NCBI RefSeq assembly: GCF_004349065.1
Contig: NZ_SMKZ01000009.1
Coordinates: forward strand, 86,388-150,387
Direction: 5' to 3'
DNA: 64,000 nt
DNA from: Jiangella asiatica
GTDB lineage: Bacteria; Actinomycetota; Actinomycetes; Jiangellales; Jiangellaceae
The number at the start of each line of letters is the position of its first letter. Within the stretch, counting starts at the first letter, position 1. The notes beneath the pieces are model-generated. The model had not been told where the DNA came from, searched no databases, and saw nothing but the letters and a program-made list of their open reading frames with translations. The translations under genes and the position numbers were made by a program. Below, piece after piece: positions 9,960 through 18,678 of this stretch.

Positions 9960-10438
9960 GCGACGAGCCACCGGCTGGGCGCGTCGCCCTCGAGGTGCCG
10001 GATGTCCGCGTACGTCTGCTCGACGTCACCGACGACGCACGACCACGGCTCCAGCTGCCCGTCCGCGGGCAGCTGGGGCACGGCACCGCCGCGCTCCCTG
10101 GCCAGCCAGCCGTTCACGACGCTTCCGTTCGCGCCGGTCAGCACCTCCCAGCGCAGGTCCGGCCAGAGCGGCAGGTACCAGTGGAACAGCCGGCACGGCA
10201 GGTCACCGATCAGCACCTCGCTCTCGCCCACCGGCTCACCCAGAACGAGGCGGTAGCGCCGTAGGCCGCGGGGCACCCGGCGCGACCGCTCGACCGACTG
10301 CCAGAACGCGTTCGCCTGCCGCTGTTCGGTGCGGGTGACACCCAGTCGCTCGCGCGCCTGCTCGACGAGCTCCGGCTGGTAGTCCTGCATCCGCCGGAGC
10401 AGGACCAGCTGGAACTCCGTCACGCCGAACCCGCTCAT
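9863..10438 (-). CDS. Hypothetical protein
   Basis: From ATG 10438 (or 10444) it encodes 191 residues without a recognised family, signal peptide or membrane segment. It begins MSGFGVTEFQLVLLRRMQDY and is rich in Arg and Trp. Its last ~95 nt overlap vanK tail to tail, and the stop at 9863-9865 lies inside the conserved part of vanK, so its natural C-terminus may be lost. Codon use is host-like. Confidence 0.65.
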   Translation of the reverse strand: MSGFGVTEFQLVLLRRMQDYQPELVEQARERLGVTRTEQRQANAFWQSVERSRRVPRGLRRYRLVLGEPVGESEVLIGDLPCRLFHWYLPLWPDLRWEVLTGANGSVVNGWLARERGGAVPQLPADGQLEPWSCVVGDVEQTYADIRHLEGDAPSRWLVAYTAPGGEPRLARFVYGLVQTADTLPRPRRDM

Positions 10439-10616
10439 CGCCATCCGGCCAGTGTTCCAGTGGGTCTCGCCTTCAGCTCCGGATGGGGTTCGACCCGTTC
10501 GGCCTCGTGCACCCAGGTCGCCGAGTTGGCCGGCGGCGCCGCGTCCGGCCAGGCGACGCCGGCGCTCTGAGCGGGGCTGCTCGGCAGACATCGGCGGCAC
10601 GCGCTATCATCGGCGT

Positions 10617-11060
10617 ATGACGATGAATCGGACGTCCGTCGACGCCGCCGCCGTCCAGCTGTTCCACAGCCTGGCCGACCCGGCGCGGCTGGCCATCGTG
10701 CGGCTCCTCGGCGACGGCGAGCGGCGTGTCGTCGACCTCACCGCGGAGCTGGGGCTGGCGCAGTCGACGGTCTCCGGTCACCTGTCGTCGCTGCGCAACG
10801 CCGGGCTGGTGGAGCCGCACCCGCACGGGCGCTCGACCTTCTACGCCCTCACGAGGCCGGAATTGTGGCGGCTGATGGCCGCAGCCGAGGACGTCCTGGC
10901 CGCCGACGGGGTCCCGGCGCGGCTGTGTCCCGAGCGGCACCGTCCGGAGGCGACGTCGCCAGCAGACGCCGGGCACGGTGACGCGGCACATGCCGAGTCC
11001 GGGCACCGCGCCCGGCCGGACGTCGACGCGCCCGCCACCCGTCCGGGCAGGCCGCACTGA
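10617..11060 (+). CDS. ArsR/SmtB-family regulator, probably metal-responsive
   Basis: A 147-residue protein with a winged helix (~10-80: HSLADPARLAIVRLL, STVSGHLSSLRNAGLV). The alpha3 segment lacks the ELCVCDL-type metal site (here GERRVVDL). A Cys and several His follow the fold (RLCPERH, then GHGDAAHAESGH) and may bind metal. Its stop overlaps the ATG of the following CDF exporter (TGATG), so repression of that operon by metal-free protein is likely. Confidence 0.85.
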   Translation: MTMNRTSVDAAAVQLFHSLADPARLAIVRLLGDGERRVVDLTAELGLAQSTVSGHLSSLRNAGLVEPHPHGRSTFYALTRPELWRLMAAAEDVLAADGVPARLCPERHRPEATSPADAGHGDAAHAESGHRARPDVDAPATRPGRPH

Positions 11061-11983
11061 TGGGCCACGGTCACGGGCACGGCATGCCGCGGGGCACCGC
11101 GTCGTACGCCCACCGTCGCCGGATGGTCGCCGTCCTGGCCATCCTGGTGGTCATCATGGCCGTCGAGGTGGTCGGCGCGCTGATCTCCGGCTCGCTCGCG
11201 CTGTTCGCCGACGCCGGCCACATGCTGGCCGACGGGCTCGGCGTCGCGCTGGCGCTGCTCGCCACCACCGTCGCGGCCCGGCCGGCGAGCACCGCGCGAA
11301 CGTTCGGCTGGCAGCGCGCGGAGATCCTGGCGGCGCTGACCAACGGCGTCGTGGTGGCGGTCATCGGGGTGCTGGCCATCGTCGTCGGCGTGCGCCGGCT
11401 GGCCGACCCCGGCGAGATCGAGACCGGCATCATGCTGGCCGTCGCCGTGGTCGGCCTGGCCGGCAACCTCGGCGGGCTGCTGCTCCTGCGCTCGGGCCAG
11501 CGGCACAGCCTCAACGTGCGCGGCGCCTATCTGGAGGTCCTGGGCGACACTCTCGGCTCGGTCGCCGTCGTGGGCGCCGCCGTGGTCATCATGACCACCG
11601 GCTGGGTCCGCGCCGACGCGGCGGCCTCGGTGCTGATCGGGCTGATGATCCTGCCGCGGGCGTGGCTGCTGCTACGCGACGTGCTGGACGTGCTGCTGGA
11701 GGCGACGCCCAAGGGCGTCGACCTCGAGGACGTCCGCCGGCACATGCTGGAAGCCCCCGGCGTCGTCGACGTCCACGACCTGCACGCGTGGACCATCACC
11801 AGCGGCGTCCCGGTGCTGTCGGCGCACGTCGTCATCGCCGAGTCCGCCGAGCCCGGGTGCGGCGCCGACTCCGTCCTCGACGGCCTGCACCGCTGCCTCG
11901 CCGGCCATTTCGACATCGAGCACAGCACGTTCCAGATCGAGCCCATGGGCCACGTCGAGCACGAGCACGCCGCCCACCCATAA
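11060..11983 (+). CDS. Cation diffusion facilitator, Zn/Cd-type exporter
   Basis: A 307-residue inner-membrane metal/proton antiporter with a His-rich N-terminus (MGHGHGHG), six TM helices in ~22-210 and a cytoplasmic ferredoxin-like domain (~215-295, DVHDLHAWTITSG) ending His-rich. The TM2 metal motif is intact (FADAGHMLAD). The TM5 counterpart reads YLEVLGDTLGS, so the first ligand is Glu instead of the common His. Cotranscribed with the ArsR gene. Confidence 0.9.
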   Translation: MGHGHGHGMPRGTASYAHRRRMVAVLAILVVIMAVEVVGALISGSLALFADAGHMLADGLGVALALLATTVAARPASTARTFGWQRAEILAALTNGVVVAVIGVLAIVVGVRRLADPGEIETGIMLAVAVVGLAGNLGGLLLLRSGQRHSLNVRGAYLEVLGDTLGSVAVVGAAVVIMTTGWVRADAAASVLIGLMILPRAWLLLRDVLDVLLEATPKGVDLEDVRRHMLEAPGVVDVHDLHAWTITSGVPVLSAHVVIAESAEPGCGADSVLDGLHRCLAGHFDIEHSTFQIEPMGHVEHEHAAHP

Positions 11984-12017
11984 CCCCGCGGCCCACCGCG
12001 CACCCGCCCACCGCCCC

Positions 12018-12069
12018 ATGATCATCAACGATCTCGGGTGCTATGACCCCCGAGATCGTTGATGATCAT
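12018..12069. repeat. Palindromic repeat family A, copy 1
   Basis: Perfect 21-bp arms (12018-12038 and 12049-12069; arm begins ATGATCATCAACGATCTCGG) with a 10-nt loop. It supplies the stop codon of the minus-strand gene that ends at 12066 and can serve as terminator for the CDF gene. It is nearly identical to 13077-13128. Confidence 0.9.
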
Positions 12070-13013
12070 GGGAAGGAGGAGGCGACGCACGTGGGGCCGC
12101 ACGGGCGCCGGGTCCCGGTCCAGCCGCGGGTTCGGAGCACCGCCGCCTGCTCGAGCGCGACGCCGCACGGGTCGCCGAACACGTCGGCGTGACCGTAGCG
12201 AAGCGTCGCGTGGCCCTGGACGGTGGCGCGATTGTCGCGTCGGCGGTCGCGGAACCGTCCATCGCCGGCATGGCCGACGCGGCCGTCGAGCTCGACGCGG
12301 ACCGAGTACGGCTCGTAGTCGACGTCGATCCAGATCGCGCGGCCGCCGGCGACACGCCGTTGCCGGGTGCCCACGGGCAGTCCGTGCGCCCTTTCGACCC
12401 GGCGCAGGTGACGCAGCTCCAATGGCGACTGGGCACCGGAGGCGACATCGGTGAGCATCGCCTCCAGCATCGGTCGCCCGCGGATCTTCTTTCGCCGTCC
12501 AAGCGCGTCGGCCAGCCGCTCCGGTGTCGTGGTCCGGCGCTGGCCGGCCGAGGTCACCCAGCCCTCGGCCTCACGCGGATGGGGTGCGGAGTCGACGAGG
12601 TCCAAAACGGTCTCTTCCACACGAGTTCGCGGTGGGAGCCTCGTGGGATGCCGGGTGACCGGGAGCCGGTGGGCGTAGTGCACGCGAACGACCTGGACCT
12701 TGCTGCGCACATGGCGGTCCGCGGGAGCGGTGACGTGCACGGTTGGGCCGGGATCGTCGCAGATGCCGTCGAGATAGGCGGCGGTCCGGTGGCTGGCGAC
12801 GGCGCCACGGCCAGCCCGCAGGATCGCCGCCCACACCTGTGCCTCGAACGTCAGCGGACCGGTGACGGTGGCGTAGACGGCTGTGTGAACGCGATTCCAG
12901 CGGCCAGACTCGACGAGCCACTTCAGCGCGTCGTCCGTCAGGCCGTGCTCCAGCGCCTGGGCGCGGCTGACGATGCCGTGCTGCCGTGCCGCGAGGTCGT
13001 CGAGCGAGGACAT
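12066..13013 (-). CDS. AbiEi-like antitoxin-domain / DUF559 protein
   Basis: A 315-residue protein. The N-terminal ~60 residues (LAARQHGIVSRAQALEHGL, then a winged-helix segment) match the AbiEi-type domain common on orphan actinobacterial proteins. The C-terminal ~100 residues carry VRVELDGRVGHAGDGRFRDRR, the E/D-rich core of the Vsr-like DUF559 nuclease fold. No AbiEii toxin partner lies beside it. The gene is bracketed by two same-orientation palindromes, and its stop codon is inside one. Function is unknown; a nuclease or regulator is plausible. Confidence 0.8.
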   Translation of the reverse strand: MSSLDDLAARQHGIVSRAQALEHGLTDDALKWLVESGRWNRVHTAVYATVTGPLTFEAQVWAAILRAGRGAVASHRTAAYLDGICDDPGPTVHVTAPADRHVRSKVQVVRVHYAHRLPVTRHPTRLPPRTRVEETVLDLVDSAPHPREAEGWVTSAGQRRTTTPERLADALGRRKKIRGRPMLEAMLTDVASGAQSPLELRHLRRVERAHGLPVGTRQRRVAGGRAIWIDVDYEPYSVRVELDGRVGHAGDGRFRDRRRDNRATVQGHATLRYGHADVFGDPCGVALEQAAVLRTRGWTGTRRPCGPTCVASSFP

Positions 13014-13076
13014 GCCGTCGAGCGTGACCGACGCCGCGGCGGAGCGCCAGCACCAATCTTCGCCCTGTGGATACCC

Positions 13077-13128
13077 ATGATCATCAACGATTTCGGGTGC
13101 TATGACCCCCGAGATCGTTAATGATCAT
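13077..13128. repeat. Palindromic repeat family A, copy 2
   Basis: It differs from the copy at 12018 by two substitutions (CGATTTCGGG, GTTAATGATC) and has the same orientation and loop. The fahA stop codon (TAA, 13118-13120) lies within its right arm. Confidence 0.9.
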
Positions 13129-14341
13129 GGGAGCGGGGCGGGGTGATCTGGCCCGTCACAGCGCCGAGGTGGATGCGGGTGTCGTCGGGGCCGGCGGCGG
13201 TGGCGCTGATGGTCACGGTGTCGCCGTCCTCGAGGAACGAGCGGCTCGAGCCGTCGGCCAGGGCGACCGGCTCGGCGCCGTTCCAGGTCAGCTCCAGAAA
13301 GCAGCCGCTGCCGCCGGGACGCGGCCCGCTGACGGTGCCGGAGGCGAACAGGTCGCCGGTGCGGACCGAGGCGCCGTTGGCGGTCAGGTGCGCGAGCTGC
13401 TGCGCGGGCGTCCAGTACATGCCGGCGAACGGGGGCCGCGACACGACCGTGTCGTTCCAGGTCACGGTGAACTCCAAATCCAGGCCCCACGGATCGGCGT
13501 CGCGCAGGTACGCCGCCGGTTCCGGGTCGCGCGGCGGCGGGTCGACCCGTGCGTGCGAGAGGGCGTCCAGGGGCACCACCCACGGTGAGATGGACGTCGC
13601 GAACGACTTGCCCAGGAACGGGCCGAGCGGCACGTACTCGAAGGCCTGGATGTCGCGTGCGGACCAGTCGTTGACCAGCACCATCCCGAAGACGTGCTCG
13701 GTGAAGTCGGCGACGGGGACCGGTGCACCCAGCCGCGACGGCGTGCCGACGACGAAGCCGGCCTCGACCTCGATGTCCAGCCGCAGCGACGGTCCGTGCT
13801 CGACCCGTCCGTCGGCCGGCGGTCCTATGCGGCGAAGTCCGGACGGGCGGGTCACCGGGGTCCCGGAGACGACGACGGTGCCGGCGCGGCCGTGGTAGCC
13901 GATGGGCAGGTGCCGCCACGCCGCGGGCAGCCCGGGAGAGTTGGGGCGGAAGAGCTGCCCGACGTTCTCGGCGTGCGTCTGCGAGGCGTAGAAGTCGACG
14001 TAGTCGCCGACGTCGAAGGGCCGGCGCAGCTTCACGTCGCGCACGGGTACGAGATGCGGCTCGACGAGGTCGCGGTGCGGCTCGCCGGTGACCAGCTCGA
14101 GCAGCCAGCCGCGCACGGCGTCCCAGGCGCGCCGGCCGGCGGCCAGGAACGGGTTGAGGGTGGGCTGGGCGAACAGGTGTGCCCCGTCCAGGCCCCCGGT
14201 CGCGGCCAGCGGCGCCAGGTCGAGCACGTGGTCGCCGACGGCGACGCCGACCCGGGGCTCCTCACCGGGCGTGGAGAAGATGCCGTACGGCAGGGTCCAG
14301 GCGTCGAACGCGGCGCCGTCGGGGAGGTCCAGCCAGGTCAC
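13118..14341 (-). CDS. fahA: Fumarylacetoacetase
   Basis: Hydrolyses fumarylacetoacetate to fumarate and acetoacetate, the last step of tyrosine/homogentisate degradation. It has 407 residues, the normal length for the bacterial enzyme, with an N-terminal SH3-like part and the catalytic FAH domain. Family motifs include DFYASQTHAENVGQLFRP, LPIGYHGRAGTVVVSG, LDIEVEAGFVVG, NDWSARDIQAFEYVPLGPF and LASGTVSG. The GTG start at 14341 overlaps the stop of the upstream gene (GTGA). The last residues (SHDH) are encoded by the palindromic repeat. Confidence 0.95.
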   Translation of the reverse strand: MTWLDLPDGAAFDAWTLPYGIFSTPGEEPRVGVAVGDHVLDLAPLAATGGLDGAHLFAQPTLNPFLAAGRRAWDAVRGWLLELVTGEPHRDLVEPHLVPVRDVKLRRPFDVGDYVDFYASQTHAENVGQLFRPNSPGLPAAWRHLPIGYHGRAGTVVVSGTPVTRPSGLRRIGPPADGRVEHGPSLRLDIEVEAGFVVGTPSRLGAPVPVADFTEHVFGMVLVNDWSARDIQAFEYVPLGPFLGKSFATSISPWVVPLDALSHARVDPPPRDPEPAAYLRDADPWGLDLEFTVTWNDTVVSRPPFAGMYWTPAQQLAHLTANGASVRTGDLFASGTVSGPRPGGSGCFLELTWNGAEPVALADGSSRSFLEDGDTVTISATAAGPDDTRIHLGAVTGQITPPRSHDH

Positions 14342-15210
14342 CGCGTGACCTTATCGGGTCCGGCGAGCAGCCCGAGGGCGATCAGGTCGCCCAGCGGTTC
14401 GGCGATGCTGCACGAGCCGTATGAGGCGAACCACCGCCGCGCGGAAGCGGCTCGTACGGCGTCGAGGTCGCCCACCGCGGCGGCGAGCCGGGCGCCGTCG
14501 TCGACCGAGAGCGCTGCCTCGACGTCGCGGGGCTCGCCGCCATCCAGCGCCGTGGCGACGCCCAGCAGCACGTTGAGGAATCCGTGCTCGACGACGCCGC
14601 CGGCGCGCGGTCCGCGGACCGCGTGGTGGAGCCCGGCGGTGAACTTCATGGCGATGCCGCGGTCGAGGCAGGCCAGCACGAACGCGGTGACCTCGGCCGG
14701 CGACGGGACGGCGTCGGGTTCGGCGCCGCCGGTGCGCAGCTTGGCCCGGTAGCCGGACTCGGCGATGACGTCCAAGGCGTTCTCCCACCCGGGCTCGCGG
14801 GGCACCTCGACGTAGGCGGGCTCGTCGTCGTCCGGGCCGCCGAGGGCGGCGTCGAGGGCGGCGACGGTGCGCCGCGCCGTCTCGCCCGGCGGCGACCCGC
14901 GCAGCGGCACCTCGACCCCGCGCAGCACCAGCTGGCCGTCGTGCGCGACGGTGTCGACCGCCTCCAGGATGCCGCCGGTCCCGGCGTCGACGACGACGGC
15001 GACGCCGAGCGGTTCCGGCTGGTCGCGCACCAGGGCGCCCAGCTCGTCGAGAGCCGATGACGGGCACAGCAGCGGCCCGACGAGTCCCGCGTACCACGCC
15101 GTGCGGTGGCCACCATGAGCGGCGACGGCGTCGGGCAGCGGCAGGTTGCCCGGCGGGAAGACGGCGGCGTCGTCGACGAGCCGGTCGAAGATCGCGGGGA
15201 TCGTCTCCAT
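14338..15210 (-). CDS. Unknown protein coupled to fahA
   Basis: 290 residues from ATG 15210, supported by GGAGAGG ~9 nt upstream. I recognise no family with known activity. The sequence begins METIPAIFDRLVDDAAVFPP and contains KFTAGLHHAV, HGFLNVLLG and ARRWFASYGSCSIAEPLGDL, which look like conserved active-site-type blocks. It has no signal peptide and no TM. It is translationally coupled to fahA and divergent from hmgA, so a role in homogentisate catabolism (for example handling of a pathway intermediate) is inference. Confidence 0.75.
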   Translation of the reverse strand: METIPAIFDRLVDDAAVFPPGNLPLPDAVAAHGGHRTAWYAGLVGPLLCPSSALDELGALVRDQPEPLGVAVVVDAGTGGILEAVDTVAHDGQLVLRGVEVPLRGSPPGETARRTVAALDAALGGPDDDEPAYVEVPREPGWENALDVIAESGYRAKLRTGGAEPDAVPSPAEVTAFVLACLDRGIAMKFTAGLHHAVRGPRAGGVVEHGFLNVLLGVATALDGGEPRDVEAALSVDDGARLAAAVGDLDAVRAASARRWFASYGSCSIAEPLGDLIALGLLAGPDKVTR

Positions 15211-15381
15211 GTGCGCATCCTCTCCTGCGCGGCGCCAGCGCCGGCCGGTGGTCCCGACCGTCCTTGACACCACTGCGTTCATCCTCGACGCTGGTCGATA
15301 TGCGGGCAAGTGTGTCCGATAATCGGCACATGCCAGCGAACCGCGAACCAGCACCAGCTCACCAGAGAAGGTGAACGGCAG

Positions 15382-16584
15382 ATGTTCTATCGCAGTGTGG
15401 GCGAGATCCCGCCGAAGCGGCACACCCAGTTCCGCCGGCCCGACGGCGGTCTGTACCGGGAGGAGCTGATGGGCGAGGAGGGGTTCTCGTCGGATTCCTC
15501 CCTGCTCTATCACGTGGGTGTGCCGTCGGCCATCGTGGACTCGCGGGTCTGGGAGCTGCCCGACGCGCGCACCGTGCCCAACCATCCGCTCAAGCCGATG
15601 CATCTGAGGCCGCACGAGTTGTTCCCCGGCAACGACTGGAAGGCCGCCGACGTGGTGACCGGGCGGCGGCTGCTGCTGGGCAACGGCGATGTGCGCATCG
15701 CCTACGTGGCCGCGGGGGAGTCCTCGCCGCTGTATCGCAACGCGATCGGCGACGAGTGCGTCTATGTCGAGGACGGTGAGGCGAGGCTGGAGACGATGTT
15801 CGGGCTGCTCCACGTGCGCCAGGGTGATTACGCGATCATCCCGCGGGCCACCGTGCACCGGTGGGTGCCCACCGGGGACGGGCCGCTGCGGGCCTACGTG
15901 GTGGAGGCCAACTCGCACATCGCGCCGCCGAAGCGGTACCTGTCGCGGTATGGGCAGTTCCTCGAGCACGCGCCGTACTGCGAGCGCGACCTGACCGCGC
16001 CGGCCGAGCCGCACCTGGTGGAGCAGGCCGATGTCGAGGTGTTCACCAAGCATCGCGGGCACGGCCCGTCCGGGCTGGTGGGCAGTGTCGTCACCTACCC
16101 GACGCACCCGTTCGACGTGGTCGGCTGGGACGGGTGCCTGTACCCGTACACGTTCAACGTCGCCGACTTCGAGCCGATCACCGGGCGGATCCATCAGCCG
16201 CCGCCGGTGCACCAGGTGTTCGAGGGCTACAACTTCGTCATCTGCAACTTCGTGCCGCGCAAGGTCGACTACCACCCGCTGGCGGTGCCGGTGCCGTACT
16301 TCCACTCCAACGTCGACTCCGACGAGGTCATGTTCTACTGCGGCGGGGACTACGAGGCGCGCAAGGGCTCGGGGATCGGGCAGGGCTCGATCACGCTGCA
16401 TCCGGGCGGGCACTCGCACGGCCCGCAGCCGGCCGCGGTCGAGCGGTCGCTGGGCAAGGACTACTTCGACGAGCTCGCGGTCATGGTCGACACGTTCCGG
16501 CCGCTGGAGATCGGCGAGGCCGGCCAGACCAGCGACGACGGCGCCTACGCCTGGACCTGGAGCGGCCGCGGCCCGCAGAGTTGA
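15382..16584 (+). CDS. hmgA: Homogentisate 1,2-dioxygenase
   Basis: Opens the homogentisate ring to maleylacetoacetate with Fe(II) and O2. It has 400 residues from ATG 15382, which has AGAAGG 10 nt upstream; earlier in-frame codons from 15310 lack homology. Cupin-type features include GDYAIIPRATVHRW, HQPPPVHQVFEGYNFVICNFVPR and the C-terminal ITLHPGGHSHGPQP with candidate Fe ligands. No maleylacetoacetate isomerase gene was seen in the window. Confidence 0.94.
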   Translation: MFYRSVGEIPPKRHTQFRRPDGGLYREELMGEEGFSSDSSLLYHVGVPSAIVDSRVWELPDARTVPNHPLKPMHLRPHELFPGNDWKAADVVTGRRLLLGNGDVRIAYVAAGESSPLYRNAIGDECVYVEDGEARLETMFGLLHVRQGDYAIIPRATVHRWVPTGDGPLRAYVVEANSHIAPPKRYLSRYGQFLEHAPYCERDLTAPAEPHLVEQADVEVFTKHRGHGPSGLVGSVVTYPTHPFDVVGWDGCLYPYTFNVADFEPITGRIHQPPPVHQVFEGYNFVICNFVPRKVDYHPLAVPVPYFHSNVDSDEVMFYCGGDYEARKGSGIGQGSITLHPGGHSHGPQPAAVERSLGKDYFDELAVMVDTFRPLEIGEAGQTSDDGAYAWTWSGRGPQS

Positions 16585-16655
16585 AAAAGTCTCCGCATCG
16601 CTCCGACAGGGTCAGGATCATCTCCGTCCGGCGGCTGCCTTCTCGCTCACCTGAG

Positions 16656-16697
16656 CATCGGCGATCGACCCCGCGATCACGGGGCCGATTGCCGATG
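16656..16697. terminator. Hairpin between convergent hmgA and ABC permease
   Basis: The arms CATCGGCGATCGACCCCG and CGGGGCCGATTGCCGATG pair over ~18 bp with two mismatches around a 6-nt loop. It lies between two converging genes and probably ends transcription both ways. Confidence 0.6.
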
Positions 16698-16711
16698 ATC
16701 AAGCAGCAGCG

Positions 16712-17647
16712 TCAGGCGACGTCTCGGCGCCTCATGAGGACGGCGGCGACGACAACGAACGCCACCAGGTAGGCGGCCGTGAGCAGCGCGGCCGGTCCGC
16801 CGTCGAGCACGGTCAGCACCCCGGGCGTACCGTCGCCGTCGGGCTCGTTCGCGGCGCCGAGTGCACCGGCCAGCGACCCGCTTGCGGTGCCCGGCAGCAC
16901 GTTCGTGACGTACTCGACGCCGCTGAGCAGGTTGCCGACGCCGCGCAGCAGGTTCTCGACCACCAGCGACCACACCAGGCCCAGGCCCACCGCGAGCGCC
17001 GGGCTGCGGGTCAGCACCCCGACCAGGACACCGCCGGCCGCCCACATGCCGCTGATGAGCAGGCCGGCGCCGACCGACTCGGCGAGGGCGCCCAGCGACG
17101 GCCACACGATCGACTGCCCCTCTGCGGACGCGATGAGCACGGAGGCGGCGACGTCGATGGCGAGCGTCGCGGCGACCACCCCGGTCACAATCGTGGCCAC
17201 CGCGGCCAGCGTCCCGCCGAATGCGGCCAGCCGGCCCGGCCCCTGCGTCAGCACGGTCTTCCAAGTGCCCCAGCCGAAGCCGCTGCCGGTGGCCAGCGCG
17301 CCGAGGATGAACATGATCGCGCCGCCGAACATCGGCATCCCGCCAGTGAAGATCTGCGGGATCGCCGACGGCATCAGCTCAGCCAGCAGGCTGTCCGACG
17401 CCACGCCCTCGGTGGCGAAGCTGGTCGAGCCGGTCGCGTAGGCGACGTAGTTGAACACATAGGTGAAGGTGAGGTTCAGTAGCAGCCAGACGCTCACCAT
17501 GACCCACACCGCGGGCCACGCACGCAGCCGCAGCAGCTCCGCGCGAGCGCTCGCGGCCATGCCGGCGAGCGGTCCGGGGACGGTCCGTCGTCCGGTCCTG
17601 CCTGGTGCGGTCGTCACGGCCGCCACCTCCGTCGTCGTCGTGCTCAT
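16712..17647 (-). CDS. ABC-2 type transporter permease
   Basis: A 311-residue membrane protein with about six hydrophobic segments (for example AWPAVWVMVSVWLLLNLTF, the long Ala/Val-rich helices at ~140-165 and the C-terminal ALLTAAYLVAFVVVAAVL). Its ATG overlaps the stop of the ATPase gene by 4 nt. It pairs with that ATPase as an exporter; the substrate is unknown, and the divergent two-component system may control it. Confidence 0.85.
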   Translation of the reverse strand: MSTTTTEVAAVTTAPGRTGRRTVPGPLAGMAASARAELLRLRAWPAVWVMVSVWLLLNLTFTYVFNYVAYATGSTSFATEGVASDSLLAELMPSAIPQIFTGGMPMFGGAIMFILGALATGSGFGWGTWKTVLTQGPGRLAAFGGTLAAVATIVTGVVAATLAIDVAASVLIASAEGQSIVWPSLGALAESVGAGLLISGMWAAGGVLVGVLTRSPALAVGLGLVWSLVVENLLRGVGNLLSGVEYVTNVLPGTASGSLAGALGAANEPDGDGTPGVLTVLDGGPAALLTAAYLVAFVVVAAVLMRRRDVA

Positions 17648-18582
17648 CGTTCCTCCTCCACGGGCGCCGCGGCGCCCACACCGGGTCCGGCGGCGTCGCC
17701 GGTCATCTCGAAGAAGACGTCCTCCAGCGACCGCTCGGACGGCCGGATCTCACGGATGTCGACGCCGGCACCGACCAGCGCCCGGGCCAGCTCCGGTGCC
17801 CAGTCCTCGCCGAGCTCGAGGCTCAGACCGTCGTCGAGCAGCTGGACCGCGTCGTCACCGGCCACCCGCATCGCCACGGCCAGGGCCTGGTCGACGGGAT
17901 CCGCGCGGACCAGCAGGGTGCTGCCGCCACGCAGGTCGGCGACGGTGCTCTCGGCGAGCAGTCGCCCGCCGGCGATCACACCGACCCGGTCGCAGATCTC
18001 CTGGACCTCGCTGAGCAGGTGGCTGGACAGCATCACCGTCTGGCCCTGACCGGCCAGGTCGACGATGAGCCGGCGCATGTCGGCCATGCCGCCGGGGTCC
18101 AGGCCGTTGGTGGGCTCGTCGAGCACCAGCAGGTCCGGCTCGCCAAGCAGCGCCGACGCGACGCCCAGCCGCTGCTTCATGCCCAGTGAGTAGGACTTGA
18201 ACGCGTCGTCGCCACGCTCGGCCAGGTCGACCCGCTGCAGGGCCGACTCCACCGCGCGGTCCGGCACCCGCTGGTAGCGGGCCATCACGCGCAGGTTGTC
18301 GCGCCCGGAGAGGTACGGGTAGAAGCCGGGTCCTTCGATCAGCGCGCCCGTGCGGGCGACGGCGCCCGGCTCGCCCGGCCCGTGGCCGAGGACGGTCGCG
18401 CTCCCACTGGTGGGACGGACCAGGCCGAGCAGCATGCGCAGCGTGGTCGTCTTGCCGGCTCCGTTCGGTCCGAGGAAGCCGTACACCTCGCCGCTGCGGA
18501 CGGTGAGGCTCACGTCGCTCACGGCGAGCCGTTCGCCGTAGCGCTTGGTCAACCTGTCGGTGACCACGATGGTGTTCGTCAT
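17644..18582 (-). CDS. ABC transporter ATP-binding protein (DrrA/CcmA type)
   Basis: 312 residues: Walker A GPNGAGKTTT (~40), Q-loop region LIEGPGFYPYLSGRDNL, signature YSLGMKQRLGVASALL, Walker B LLVLDEPTNGLDPGG and switch His (MLSSHLL). The C-terminal ~90-residue extension is typical of drug or lipid exporters of this class. It is the first gene of the exporter operon. Confidence 0.92.
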   Translation of the reverse strand: MTNTIVVTDRLTKRYGERLAVSDVSLTVRSGEVYGFLGPNGAGKTTTLRMLLGLVRPTSGSATVLGHGPGEPGAVARTGALIEGPGFYPYLSGRDNLRVMARYQRVPDRAVESALQRVDLAERGDDAFKSYSLGMKQRLGVASALLGEPDLLVLDEPTNGLDPGGMADMRRLIVDLAGQGQTVMLSSHLLSEVQEICDRVGVIAGGRLLAESTVADLRGGSTLLVRADPVDQALAVAMRVAGDDAVQLLDDGLSLELGEDWAPELARALVGAGVDIREIRPSERSLEDVFFEMTGDAAGPGVGAAAPVEEER

Positions 18583-18678
18583 GGCTCAACGCTCTCGCCG
18601 GCCGGCCGTCGCCCGCGTCGTGCCGGGAGCGGCATCGCGTGTACGCAGATCGACGTACGCGGTTACGCCCGAGGATCG

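Noticed and set aside
12066..13013. Complete AbiE toxin-antitoxin pair
   Set aside because: No nucleotidyltransferase toxin gene is adjacent; the AbiEi-like domain occurs alone on many actinobacterial proteins.
14338..16419. 693-residue minus-strand frame
   Set aside because: Only its last 290 codons are a real gene; the rest is antisense of hmgA.
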